From: Gracilariopsis chorda
Taxonomy: Eukaryota; Rhodophyta; Florideophyceae; Gracilariales; Gracilariaceae
Direction of reading: 5' to 3'
Length of the DNA stretch: 64,000 nucleotides
Assembly (NCBI GenBank): GCA_003194525.1
Contig: NBIV01000050.1
Span: 288,721-352,720, forward strand
Part shown: positions 55,301-64,000 of the stretch, in pieces
Layout: each line of letters starts with the position of its first letter
Position numbering within the stretch: the stretch's first letter is position 1
Program-made: the position numbers and the translations under genes
Notes under the pieces: generated by a model
Told to the model about the DNA's origin: nothing
Seen by the model: only the letters and a program-made list of their open reading frames with translations
Database searches by the model: none

Positions 55301-55795
55301 ATCAAGTTATTGCACGGAGCTAGAGACGCATCGGATGTTTCTCCACGCACAAAGCTGAACCCCACAACGAGTAGTGCTCTGGCGACCACCGTCTGGGAGG
55401 TCAGATCCACAGAACTCACGGTTGGCAAGTATTACCGCGCAAGTGGAAGTGCGTACTCCCGCATGTGTAAAGCCGCCGAAAAAGGGTTGCACCTCGATAA
55501 TCTTTTAAAAGAAATCTTTCCATGTACCGGAAAGCTCGCACCGGGCGAGGAGACGATGACACTGCAAAATCAGCAGGTACACAAATGCTAGTTTCTTATC
55601 GTCCAGCTTTCCAAGTACGGTTGGAGTGTAGAAGAGATTCTTCGCTACCGCGTCCTTTGGTGCGGTTACAAACTACGCTGGGATACATGGAAACCCATCG
55701 AGCACTTTTCTCGATCCCAAGTAGGACAATACCGCTGCAGAGCGGGACCTGCGACACCACCAACACTGTGCAAAGCCCAACTGGGATAGAAACCA
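49310..55795 (+). pseudogene. Pol of element C: protease to chromodomain, decayed
   Basis: Scattered homology to copy A pol: KRKYKFYVDLSLSHQFMVGFLTVIDTVARPSF (protease; DTGA is DTVA), RT pieces at 51480-52150 with FGLTNASATFQ and a YLDD-like site written with frameshifts, RNase H at 52593-52913 (TDHSSLRWLM), integrase at 53160-53860, the tail at 54060-54220, and a chromodomain remnant at 55600-55760 (RYRVLWCGYKLRWDTW in shifting frames). Dozens of stops; no function. An insertion splits the protease region (49739-50718). Confidence 0.8.
49739..50718. mobile_element. 980-bp insertion in protease region of element C
   Basis: Homology to copy A's pol stops at GTAGTG (49733-49738) and resumes at a second GTAGTG (50719-50724), so this segment is an insertion with a 5- or 6-bp target duplication. 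Ends are CTCGCACTAC and CGATACAATTGC, without clear inverted repeats. It contains no credible coding region. TGGTCTCCCGAC at about 50685 resembles the gypsy primer site of this window and may mean it is a partial LTR element. Confidence 0.55.
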
Positions 55796-55799
55796 TTAT

Positions 55800-56890
55800 T
55801 TAGACCGGAAAAGGCCAGCAATGCAGCACGCATTCGGTCCATGAGCTCAAACTATCCGAACACAGGAAACAATAACTAGATATAGCTAAATTTGATCTGG
55901 CATTCAGTATGTAATGGTGGGGACTCCTATGGGTGCGTTATAAGTTAGGCTCTACCCATATTTTCTTCTCATCTCTCCTCATGATCGTATCTGCCTCCCA
56001 TCGTCTTACCCGTTTCGTTATTCATTGGTAACCATCTTCATCATTGGTGTCATCATTCGCTTTAGTTACTATGCCCTTCGTTAATGGCCAGTGGGTGACA
56101 AACTACTTAAACTAAGATCATCGCCGCTACGCAAATCGAAAACCTATTTGTCGCCGCCGCATCCTTCCCGATGTACTTGGCAGATCATTAAAGATTGCTT
56201 TCCAGTGATTGGTTTGATGCCAAACGATTCGTAGTAATCCCCAATCATCCCGTTCCCGAATATCTGGTTGACGACAACGGTCTCCACGATGGCGGATTCG
56301 AAGCCCGTCAGAGACATATGGTAATCAAAGTTGGTTATGGTCTTTCCATTAATTCAATGTAAGGCGAGGCTGGTATCCCCATATATATTCCTTAGGTTCG
56401 ACGTCGTGCCAAGCGCCAGTATCAACATGCGTTGGCCCGGATCTTGATTAGCAATTACGATGACTTGTTTCGTCTCCACCACTCGTGCAGTACGACGCCC
56501 TGGTCTCACTTCAAAATGGTTCGGCAGGGAGGTTGACTACTCATTCTTAGTGCAGTCTTGTCCAAGCAGTTTTACTCTTATATACACATTGAATAGATAT
56601 CCTAGAAGCATCAAGAAAAGGCATATGATTTATCTTAATTGTCCTGATCACACGCATTGGCACATAAAATGTCTCATAGAAAATAGCAAATTCCCATAAC
56701 TGCAATTTTGTCAGCATTCTCGGTTTTTCACCATCGCGGATCAGAAAAGGGGCCCAACAGGTCCTTGTTGAAGATTTCATGTACATGCCTGGCAACGCCT
56801 CACCAAGCACGAGAAGTCTGTTGCTCACCGTATTCCAAGTCCCCCTCTTGTTTGATTATTTCTCGTCAAATAAACAGACACCCAGAGCCT
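55800..56890. other. Unassigned region between elements C and F
   Basis: No gene is supported. A stretch at about 56186-56362 reads SSDWFDAKRFVVIPNHPVP and VDDNGLHDGGFEARQRH in one frame with stops on both sides, possibly a decayed coding remnant of unknown origin. The right part probably contains what is left of the 3' LTR of copia element F, after a purine tract near 56850 (AAGAGGGGGA on the minus strand). Confidence 0.4.
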
Positions 56891-57139
56891 TACGGTGAAA
56901 GTGAAACAAAACATTAGATAACGGCTTAATCATTATATCAGCAGTTATGTTCCTATTGGGAATATAAGAAACAATAATATCTCCGTTCTCAACTGCCTGA
57001 TTAATGTAATTGCCGCAAATAGCAACATGCTTAGTTCCTCATATTCCACTTTCCTCCCAATTAATTATTCCTTGATTGTCCCGATAAATGATTGTAGACT
57101 TTTGATCACATTACCTAAGTTGTTCAATAAATCCTGCAT

Positions 57140-58447
57140 TCACATGACAACCTTACATACCTCACTTGCTGCAATAAATTCAGCTTCAGAGGTCAAAAGC
57201 GCAACGACAGTCTGCATAGCAGACTTCCAAGGTACTGCGCTGTTTCCAAGGAAAATCACAAAACCAGTCGTAGACTTTAGCCACTGTTCGTCTCCAGCCC
57301 AGTCACCGTCAGCAAACGCCCTCAAAGACCCAGAGCAGCCCGAAAACTTGAGTCCAAAGTTCCTTGTACCTTGCAAATATCTCAGAACGCGCTTTGCTGC
57401 AATAAAGTCACAATCTAAAGGTTCAAACGATTTCCAACAGAGTACTGTAACTGCAATATTGATGTCAGGTCGAGTGCGAGTGGCCAAGAAAAGCAGGCAC
57501 CCCAATACCTCTTCATATTTCCTCTGATCAAATAATCTGTTGGAACAAACGGAAGAACATCCACTTGTCATTGGCGAAGATACTGGTTTGCACTTTTCCA
57601 TTCCAAATCTTTCCAGCACATCTAAAACATAGCTCTCTTGGTCCAACATTGCACCTCCAATTACTGGAGAATACGTAACGCCCAAGAACGTCGATAGTTC
57701 TCCCATGTCTTTGGCATCCAAGCAGGCAGAGATTTCTTCTTTCACGCTCTTAATGTTTTTCAGTTCGTCAGAGATAATGATAATATCATCCACATAGATC
57801 ATGAGCCAAACGTTTTCTCTGATGAAAAGACATTCATCGGGTAACTGAGATTCGAAGTTTAACTTGCCCTTTACTTGTTTCCACTTGATGTGGCACTGCC
57901 GGGGAGCTTGTTTCAATCCGTAAAGACTCTTCCGCAGCTTTAGCACTTCGTGAGACTTACAAATTTCAAGACCTTGTGGAGGTACTACATATATTATTTC
58001 AACAATTTTGCCATGCAGAAACGCTGTCTTGATGTCCAGCTAGTGAATCTTATACCCCCTCTGAACGGAAAGACCCAGAATAAGTCTGAAAGTGTTGAAA
58101 TCCACAACAGGAGCGTATGTACGCTCTACAAACCCTTTCATAAAGCCACGGACAACCAAACGCGCTTTGTAGCAAACAGTTAGACCATGAGAGTTAGTTC
58201 TCCGAAGAAAAATCATACTGCTCCCAATTCGTTTCATATCAGCTGACCGATCTACAACATCCCACGTCTTGTGCGCGTTTAAATAGGCTATCTCGTCACG
58301 TCTAGGCGCTTTCCATTCTTCAGCGTCTGGTGGAAGCAGGGCTTCTTCAACGGTTTCAGGTGTATTTAGCGGGCTAAGGGCCGCATCCATGGCTTGACCT
58401 GGCTTAAATCTAACCGTTGCCTTCCTCTGACGTGTGGGATACCTCAA
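57140..58447 (-). pseudogene. Reverse transcriptase and RNase H of copia element F
   Basis: 58447-58040 is the RT N-terminus (AEEWKAPRRDEIAYLNAHKTWDVVD, CYKARLVVRGF, TYAPVVDFNTFRLIL). 57946-57140 continues with SLYGLKQAPRQ, the catalytic MIYVDDIIIIS, ATRTRPDINIAV and the RNase H part ADGDWAGDEQWLKSTTGFVIFLG and SEAEFIAASE. RNase H similarity continues leftward to about 56890 with stops. A frame break lies at about 57950-58035. Confidence 0.85.
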
Positions 58448-58564
58448 CGATGTTACGAGAGGTGTATCGCTTTCGATATCTACATCTGAGGCATACCCAT
58501 CATTAAGTGTACAATAGGTCGAAGGCTTGGAAGGATAATGTGTGAGCCACTCAGTGTCAACTTC

Positions 58565-59528
58565 CTATTCACTAATTGCCAAATAGTCTTGAGTTCCATC
58601 TTCTATTCCATGTTCCTTATTAGATTCATCATTGTCCTTACGTTCTCCATCTGCAGCAGTTCCAGAGTCATCGTTCTCTTGCCCTTCATCTACTTCTTCG
58701 AGAACTTCTTCTTCCTGTTTGAACCAATTAAAAACGGGAAACGATTGTTCATCAATCATCAGGTCCCTGTTAACAACGACTGATCTACTGTCCTTTAACC
58801 AAACACTGTATTGGATGTTCTCAAAACAGCCAATGGCAATACCCTCCATGCTTTTCGAATCGATCTTCTTTCTCTTTTTCTTCGGAATACGTACCCATGC
58901 GTGGGAACCAAAGACTCTCAGATGCTCGATTCGAGGCTTCTTACCAGTGACGAGCTCAAAGCTGGTCTTAGTCCTAACAGCTGAGCAGAAAAATCTGTTA
59001 CGAATGTCCTCCACATGGACCACCGCTTCTGCCAAAAACTACTGTGGTAGGCCATTGTGCAAGAGAAAACGATCGTGCGCATTCCACGATAGTGCGATTC
59101 GTTCGTCCGGCGACACCATTTTCATTTGGTGCATAAGATGAGGAAGGTATCCACCCGATACCTCTCTACTTCAAGTATAATTTGATTGCAACATACTTTC
59201 CACCCCGATAGCTGCGCAAGTGCTCAATCATGCAATTGGACTTTCTCTCAGCCCATGCCTCAAATGACTTAAATTCTTGAAAGACATCACCCTTCTTCTG
59301 TATCGGCTTAATCACAGCGAATCCAGAAACATTATCCTTGAAAGAGAAATAAAACCGAGACCCACGAAGGAAGTGCACAGACATGGGCCTACAGATATAG
59401 CTGTACTCAATCTCACCAACGGCAACTGCGCGGGTCGTGTTCTTGTGTTGCCTGCATCGAGATTGCTTTGCCATAGCGCACGTGCCACATATGTTCCTCG
59501 TAAAATTGGTTGAACGGATGAGCTGCAC
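58565..59528 (-). pseudogene. Integrase of copia element F
   Basis: 59528-59166 has CGTCAMAKQSRC (zinc-finger end) and FKDNVSGFAVIKPIQKKGDVFQEFKSFEAWAER (core). 59035-58565 has the copia block TSFELVTGKKPRIEHLRVFGSHAWVRIPKKKR and an acidic tail. A break between about 59166 and 59040 removes the glutamate region from any continuous frame. Confidence 0.8.
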
Positions 59529-59693
59529 AGCATCAGACTGTAACAGAGATTTAACGCTGTACTGATTTGCTTGTCCAAGCCTTGCGTGACATAATTAATC
59601 AGTTACTTCAATGCATGCTACATTAGCATTGCCTTGCATTCCAAGATTTACAAGATCTTCATAAATCAAGTACAGACCTTTTTCACGTCGTCC

Positions 59694-60903
59694 TTAGAAA
59701 AATATTCTGCCATTCATCATTCCAGAGCAGCCGCCATTTCCAAAAGTGAAGGTCATTCCTTTGTCACACAGAGCTGAACAAGATATGAGTGTATCGCTGA
59801 TTTCTGGGATCACTAGCACGTCATAAAGACGCACAGTATGCTCAAACACATCTGAGCTTCTCCTGACCTTGGTTCGAAGAACAGCATCACCTTGAAGCTC
59901 TGTAACAACAGTTCGGGAGTCGCCAAAGACGACAGTTTTCGTCAGAACCCCACTTGAAGTAGTTAAAACAGTACTGTCGTTCACTATCCGCTTGATTTGC
60001 AGCATCGTCATAAGTCCGTTTTCCAGCATATGCGCCTGACGATTGGCGAAATGCTCTCTCTTTGCAGTTTCAAGCAATATGACCTTTCTTACGACACACG
60101 TAACAACTCCTAGTCTCCCAACGCTCCTTTTTATTCGTCCAGTTTCCCGGTTGTCAAGATGCTCGAAGCGCGTTCTCATTCTTTGAAATACCTTCACCAG
60201 ATCGCGAGAAAATCCTTTCTTCATTCTCTTGGAGCATTCGGGCCGAGACAATCTCCCATGACCGGTTGGAGTTGATCGTCTGTAAAGCAGTGACTGTGCT
60301 TCCATATACAGACGTGGCTTTGTCTCCAAAAGAGGCCAGGAAAATTGCCACCTGCATCTCTTTTACAAGACCAGTACCCATTGCAGCAACCCTGTTAAAT
60401 ATCTCGTCAAAAGAATCGATATAATCCTGCATTGGCTGCCCATTGTATGTCATCTGGGTACGTTTAGTCTGTAGTTGAAGTTTAGAGACCCGTTGGATAC
60501 TGTGTAGCGGTCTTCCAGTTTCCTCCACATCATGAACGGGTTGTGTTGCTCAGCCAGACAGAGACGCAATGGCTTGTCCCCGAGAGCTCTCATCAACAAA
60601 TCTCTTGCTTTCGTGACTTCAAGTAGCTTTGCCGTCAACGGCTTCTCATCGGTAGGAGATGAACTGATTGTATCAATGTCACATATCGCAGCCTACCTTT
60701 GGTTGCGGAAGCACTTCTGTCCTAGACTTCCACAAAAGAAAACCTTCACCAGCTCGCCCTGAGAACTTCACAATTCGTTTTGCTGGTTTGCATGGTACTT
60801 TTAGAGCCACTACGGGGTTCAAAGCACACCGCTTTAAACTTCGGGAACAATAGGGTTGGCTGCAAAGTATGAAAACTCGTAGTAAACTCGTTGTTCGTGT
60901 CAC
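59694..60903 (-). pseudogene. Gag and protease region of copia element F
   Basis: Fragments 60903-60679, 60638-60450 and 60528-60154 carry the UBN2-type gag (LWKSRTEVLPQPK, KARDLLMRALGDKPLRLCLAEQ, LQTKRTQMTYNGQPMQDYIDSFDEIFNRVAAMG). 60329-59694 carries the region after it, including the zinc knuckle in a shifted frame and protease-side sequences (VVFGDSRTV, RLYDVLVIPEISDTLISCSALCDKGMTF). The protease DSG site is not clearly preserved. Confidence 0.75.
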
Positions 60904-61262
60904 AAATTTGCGAACTCAGAAACAATCCACAGCGTGTTCTCAAGAACTATCATTCACACCGATATACGTCAGAATGAAAGTATACGACGTGTTTTGCTTC
61001 CTTTTTACTCGCAACCTTGCTGTCGCTCGTTGCCATCCTGCATGCGTGGAAGCATCTCACTGCACCTCTGCACTGTATCTCGCCGATGGTCCTGGCCACC
61101 TCATCCCTTCTCCACACAAAGCCAAATCACCACTGTACCGCTTTAGCTCACCGCTGCATCTCACCAACTCACATATCCTCACTGTCCCGCCTTCCCTCGT
61201 CGCTGCTTCCAGCCAACTCACCACCCTGCAGCTCTTCGCAGAAACAAACTGCTCCTTGCTTT

Positions 61263-61640
61263 CTCCCCGCCGCTGGATACAGCCAGCGCTCCGCGCCACT
61301 GCTCGTGGCAAAATCAACACGCTACTTTTTTCAGTTCACGGTTGCATCCGGACACCTGGTAGACCCTTTCCGCTGCGCATCTCCTATATAGGTTGTCACT
61401 GCACCTGCCACATTTACCTCTCTGCTCAGCCCCGATCCTCAATCGTGCACCACCGCGCTGCTCAGGGCAAAAGCAACCCGCTGCAAGCTTCACCTCGCCG
61501 CTGCATCCAGCCAACGCTCCTCGCCGCTGCTCGTGGAAACATCAACACTCCGCGGGCTTCCGTTCAACGTTGCATCTGGACAGCTAGTCGGCCATTACAC
61601 CTGGCACATTTACCACTCTAATTCACCCCAGCCCTCAATC
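61263..61640 (+). repeat. Two degenerate direct repeats upstream of transposon G transposase
   Basis: 61263-61444 and about 61491-61640 align: both begin CGCCGCTG(G/C)AT and continue through CACTGCTCGTGG / CGCTGCTCGTGG, CATC(C/T)GGACA and CATTTACC, ending CCTCAATC. Pyrimidine-rich, no credible coding. Probably part of the 5' region of the neighbouring DNA transposon. Confidence 0.6.
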
Positions 61641-61814
61641 TTGCTACAACAACCTCGCTAGCACATAACTACACCACATCAGCTCCAGCAATCCGCATTT
61701 GATACCTGTGCCTCAAACGTCCTCAAGGACCCCTCTGTACACGTACTCTATCCTGCCCTTCATCTTGAGGCCCCACCAGAGCTGTGAACTGAATCAAAAC
61801 ACCACCACCGCAAC

Positions 61815-62928
61815 ATGGACATAGAGGAGGAGGAGGAAAATGTTTCATGCGCTACGTCTGTTGCTGGGCACGCATTGTTACTATTCCAAGGTTATGTGTC
61901 TACAGTACAAGCTTGTGCAGTTGTATTGTCTGAGCTAGATGACAACAAATATGACGGCGATTTTTCAGTTAATCCCCTCATTCCGAAGATATCGAGACTT
62001 AATAATCTCATTCAAGGACACCTGTCGCTTTTTAAGACTAATGCAGGGCTCTATCCTGCAGAGTTTGAAGCCTTGTGTGCAGTTGTTTGCCCGATAATTA
62101 TTCTACGGGCAAGACATACCAACATTGTGCGTGGTCTGGCTGGTAGACCCTCAAAACTAATGCCCAGTGAACGCCTTTTATCTTGCATTATGTATCTGCG
62201 AGGAAGAAATGGCGTGAGAGAGGAAGCCTCGTATTGGAACTATAGTCGTACATCATTGAGCGATGATCCATTGTTCGTTTGTGGCATAATTAACGAATCT
62301 ATGGCATCAGAGATCACCTGGCCAACCGCTGCTGAAAGACAGCAGCAACGAAGCATGATACCCTTTTTCCGGGATGTGTTGGATTTGTAGACGGGACACT
62401 TTGTCGCATACGGCGACCACATGACCGACACCACAGGGCTTATTTTAATGGTAGGAAGAAGATGTACTGTTTCAATAGTGCTGTAGTGATAGATTATGAC
62501 TGTATGTTGATTTTATATAGGGCCAGGATATGCTGGTTCTTTATCATGATGTGACTGTACTCAGGGACACGGGTTAAGTCGAAATTGGCCAGAGCATTTC
62601 GCAGTAGATCATGACTCCCCGCATCCTGTAGAGTATTTGCTTGGAGATCCCGGGTATCTTGGCCTGGATCACTTCATCTTACGGTGCATTTGATGCCAGG
62701 GAGCTGGCAAATGTAGACCAAGACCCAGTACTACGAGCCTTTAACAAACTACATGCGGGATATCGCGTGACAGTGGAGTGGGGAATCGGTGGTCTCAAAC
62801 AACTCTTTAGGCGCTTTTTGGATACATGCCCTAATAGACGAAGTGTCTTCTCCCATATGTTTACCAGTGCTGCAATCCTGACCAACTTTCTACTCAGAAG
62901 GAGAAGGGAATTTTCAATTAACGTTTAG
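61815..62928 (+). pseudogene. DDE (PIF/Harbinger-type) transposase of transposon G
   Basis: 61815-62390 is the intact N-terminal half (ATG at 61815, MDIEEEEENVS), with helical PSERLLSCIMYLRGRNGVREEASYWNYSRTSLS. The frame shifts by one near 62365; in the other frame it reads GCVGFVDGTLCRIRRP (first catalytic Asp) and YFNGRKKMYCFNSAVVIDYDC. Further on LLGDPGYLGLDHFILRC gives the second Asp, and after a further shift near 62680, TVEWGIGGLKQLFRRF gives the Glu. It ends at TAG 62926-62928. All three catalytic residues are present but in different frames, so this copy is dead. Confidence 0.8.
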
Positions 62929-62949
62929 GACAGTGATAGAAACGGTGAG

Positions 62950-63941
62950 TGGGGCGCTTAAAGTTCCGCTATGACCTTCACACGCTCTGTGAATTCAACC
63001 TCAGAGATGATACCCTGTTCATGAAGCTAAATCAATCGCTTGATCTGTCTATCTAGCTCCTGGCTCTGCAGAGATTTCAATTGCTCTTCCCGTAGCGTTT
63101 GCCTGCTAACAACTTCGTTTTTCTTGCACCTTTGTTTGCTTTTGTACTGCTCGGCATAAATGTTCTGACTTCTCCTGAACCACTGTAACCATAGATGAGA
63201 TCGCAGTCACGTGTCCTTCAAGAGCTTCTTTTTTAGACGGGTTGCTAAAGAAATCTTTTCTTCCACATGCGTTTTTCCTCGGGCACAAGGTCTATCAACA
63301 GACTCCGAACCCGCATCGTCCGACTTCCTAGTGCTTTGAGAGATCAGAGACTCGCGAAAATCCCCCATTTTCTTCTTGTTGTAAGTATCTGTCTCCTTCA
63401 ACTTTTGCATAAGGTCATCATTTTGCAAAGCACATAGCTGCCCCGGCTATCAGATACTTCAGTTTTGTACGTCATCTAGAGCACTGCGCAGAGCGTTTTG
63501 CAGTGTACGTTCCTGTGGCACATCTTTTGTCGAATTGAAACTCCTGCAATCTCACATTTCGCTTTACCGTCATCCAAGTAGTCCTTATATACCAGCTTCC
63601 ACACAGCGGCTGGGACCCGTTGTTGAACCCCTTGCTTTCTCTTTCTGCAATATGCAGTAAAATGCTTTCCGTAGCTACTTTGTCATGCACGCAAGGGCAT
63701 CAGCACCGACTACACTACGGCGTTTGTGTATTTTTGCGGCTGCTTCGCGGAATGCGAAGATCGCTCTTGTGCTTCCGCCCAATTCTCAGACTGTAACCAC
63801 ACATGCACCAGACGCCATCAGTGAATTAACGCAGCTTGTCTCTCCAGGTTGTGGTACAGGTGCCGGAACTACCGTTTGTATGGGAGATTGCAACTGCTCT
63901 GGTGCGCTAGTCACCCCAACCCCTTCATCCCCTTCCGACAT
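62950..63941 (-). pseudogene. Myb/SANT-like partner gene of transposon G (broken)
   Basis: An ATG at 63941 opens MSEGDEGVGVTSAPEQLQS. After one stop the frame reads REAAAKIHKRRSVV and MHDKVATESILLHIAERESK, then RTTWMTVKRNVRLQEFQFD, a tryptophan-spaced pattern like Myb/SANT-type partner proteins. Downstream come a Lys/Glu coiled coil (NDDLMQKLKETDTYNKKKM) and a C-terminal helix pair ending near 62950 (ELDRQIKRLI, EQGIISEVEFTERVKVI). Several frame changes and stops are present. The assignment rests on the pattern and the position next to a Harbinger transposase. Confidence 0.55.
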
Positions 63942-64000
63942 AGAAAAATATTGCGGGCTCGCTGCCCGTAGACTGGGCTTCTAAGCTGTTTCAGCGGCGC

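Larger units (their letters stand above)
34640..55800 (+). mobile_element. Ancient Ty3/gypsy element C of the A/B superfamily, nested insertions
   Basis: A heavily decayed plus-strand relative of A and B. The 5' LTR begins TGAGTTGCAC at 34640 and is split by copy B, resuming at 45209. Gag and pol follow in order with many stops and indels, ending in a degenerate chromodomain and the equivalent of copy A's pol end at about 55795. It hosts copy B, an inverted solo LTR (47078-47850), an insertion at 47982-48479 and one at 49739-50718. No 3' LTR was found after 55800, so the right end is deleted or too diverged to see. Confidence 0.85.
56890..60903 (-). mobile_element. Decayed Ty1/copia element F
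   Basis: Minus-strand copia element with recognisable gag, protease region, integrase, RT and RNase H in the copia order. Different from element E at protein level. LTRs were not identified: sequences outside 56890 and 60903 do not match each other by eye. Breaks in every domain. Confidence 0.85.
61645..64000. mobile_element. PIF/Harbinger-like transposon G (runs off right edge)
   Basis: A transposase gene (plus strand) and a Myb-like gene (minus strand) converge, the same tail-to-tail plan as transposon H. Terminal inverted repeats were not found; the right end lies beyond the window and the left end is unclear (somewhere in 60950-61800). The two elements are distinct at protein level. Confidence 0.65.

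Noticed and set aside
55800-56500. 3' LTR of element C
   Set aside because: TGTAATGG at 55910 was considered as the start, but what follows does not match the A, B or C 5' LTR.
60869-61621. 250-codon plus-strand frame left of transposon G
   Set aside because: Ser/His/Pro-rich reading of a pyrimidine-rich repeat region. It spans two degenerate direct repeats in different frames, so it is not a conserved protein.
1-64000. CRISPR arrays, rRNA or tRNA genes
   Set aside because: No regularly spaced direct repeats, no rRNA signatures, and no complete tRNA cloverleaf were seen. tRNA-like strings are primer-binding sites.

Overview
This is eukaryotic nuclear DNA dominated by nested retrotransposons, with one island of single-copy, apparently intronless genes at about 23.7-33.2 kb. 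The host is probably a red alga. A 210-residue protein at 30037-30669 has a twin-arginine thylakoid-lumen type signal and a PsbQ-like helical body, which points to a photosynthetic eukaryote. The other genes are long and unspliced (a bHLH factor and a wax ester synthase/DGAT-type acyltransferase). The transposon mix (chromoviral Ty3/gypsy, Ty1/copia and two-gene PIF/Harbinger-like elements) also fits. The taxonomic call is an inference; no marker gene such as rRNA is present.

Left block, 1-23.7 kb. Copy A (1-9679, + strand) is a young Ty3/gypsy chromovirus whose first 49 LTR bases lie outside the window. It sits inside an older, related minus-strand gypsy element D (9680-23661). D is also interrupted by a PIF/Harbinger-like DNA transposon (10415-12857) and by a Ty1/copia element E (14103-18906), which landed in the codons of D's reverse transcriptase YLDD motif. 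D itself is inserted into the 3' part of a small gene of unknown function at 23657-24253.

Gene island, 23.7-33.2 kb, all on the minus strand: two unknown small proteins (one truncated by D, one with two C2H2-like fingers), a bHLH-plus-GAF-like regulator, a probable thylakoid lumen PsbQ-like protein, and a WS/DGAT acyltransferase. Intergenic DNA here holds several strong inverted repeats, including a perfect 28-bp stem with a one-base centre at 33483-33539 and a cluster of hairpins at 25398-25583. An AT-rich stretch (about 33.6-34.6 kb) follows.

Right block, 34.6-64 kb. An ancient plus-strand gypsy element C (34640 to about 55.8 kb) has copy B (34870-45208, minus strand, same family as A, 5-bp target duplication ATGGT) inserted in its 5' LTR. 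C also carries an inverted solo LTR and two further insertions. A decayed minus-strand copia element F (about 56.9-60.9 kb) follows, then a second Harbinger-like element G, which runs off the right edge with its transposase and Myb-like genes arranged tail to tail.

The most unusual signal is in family A/B. The whole element (LTR, gag, pol and linker) is packed with short perfect inverted repeats (4-6 bp stems, 1-7 nt loops) at roughly one per 20-30 bp. They occur even inside conserved reverse transcriptase codons, and the older or host sequences nearby do not show this density. Copy B also keeps an antisense reading frame between pol and its 3' LTR, a region that copy A has deleted.
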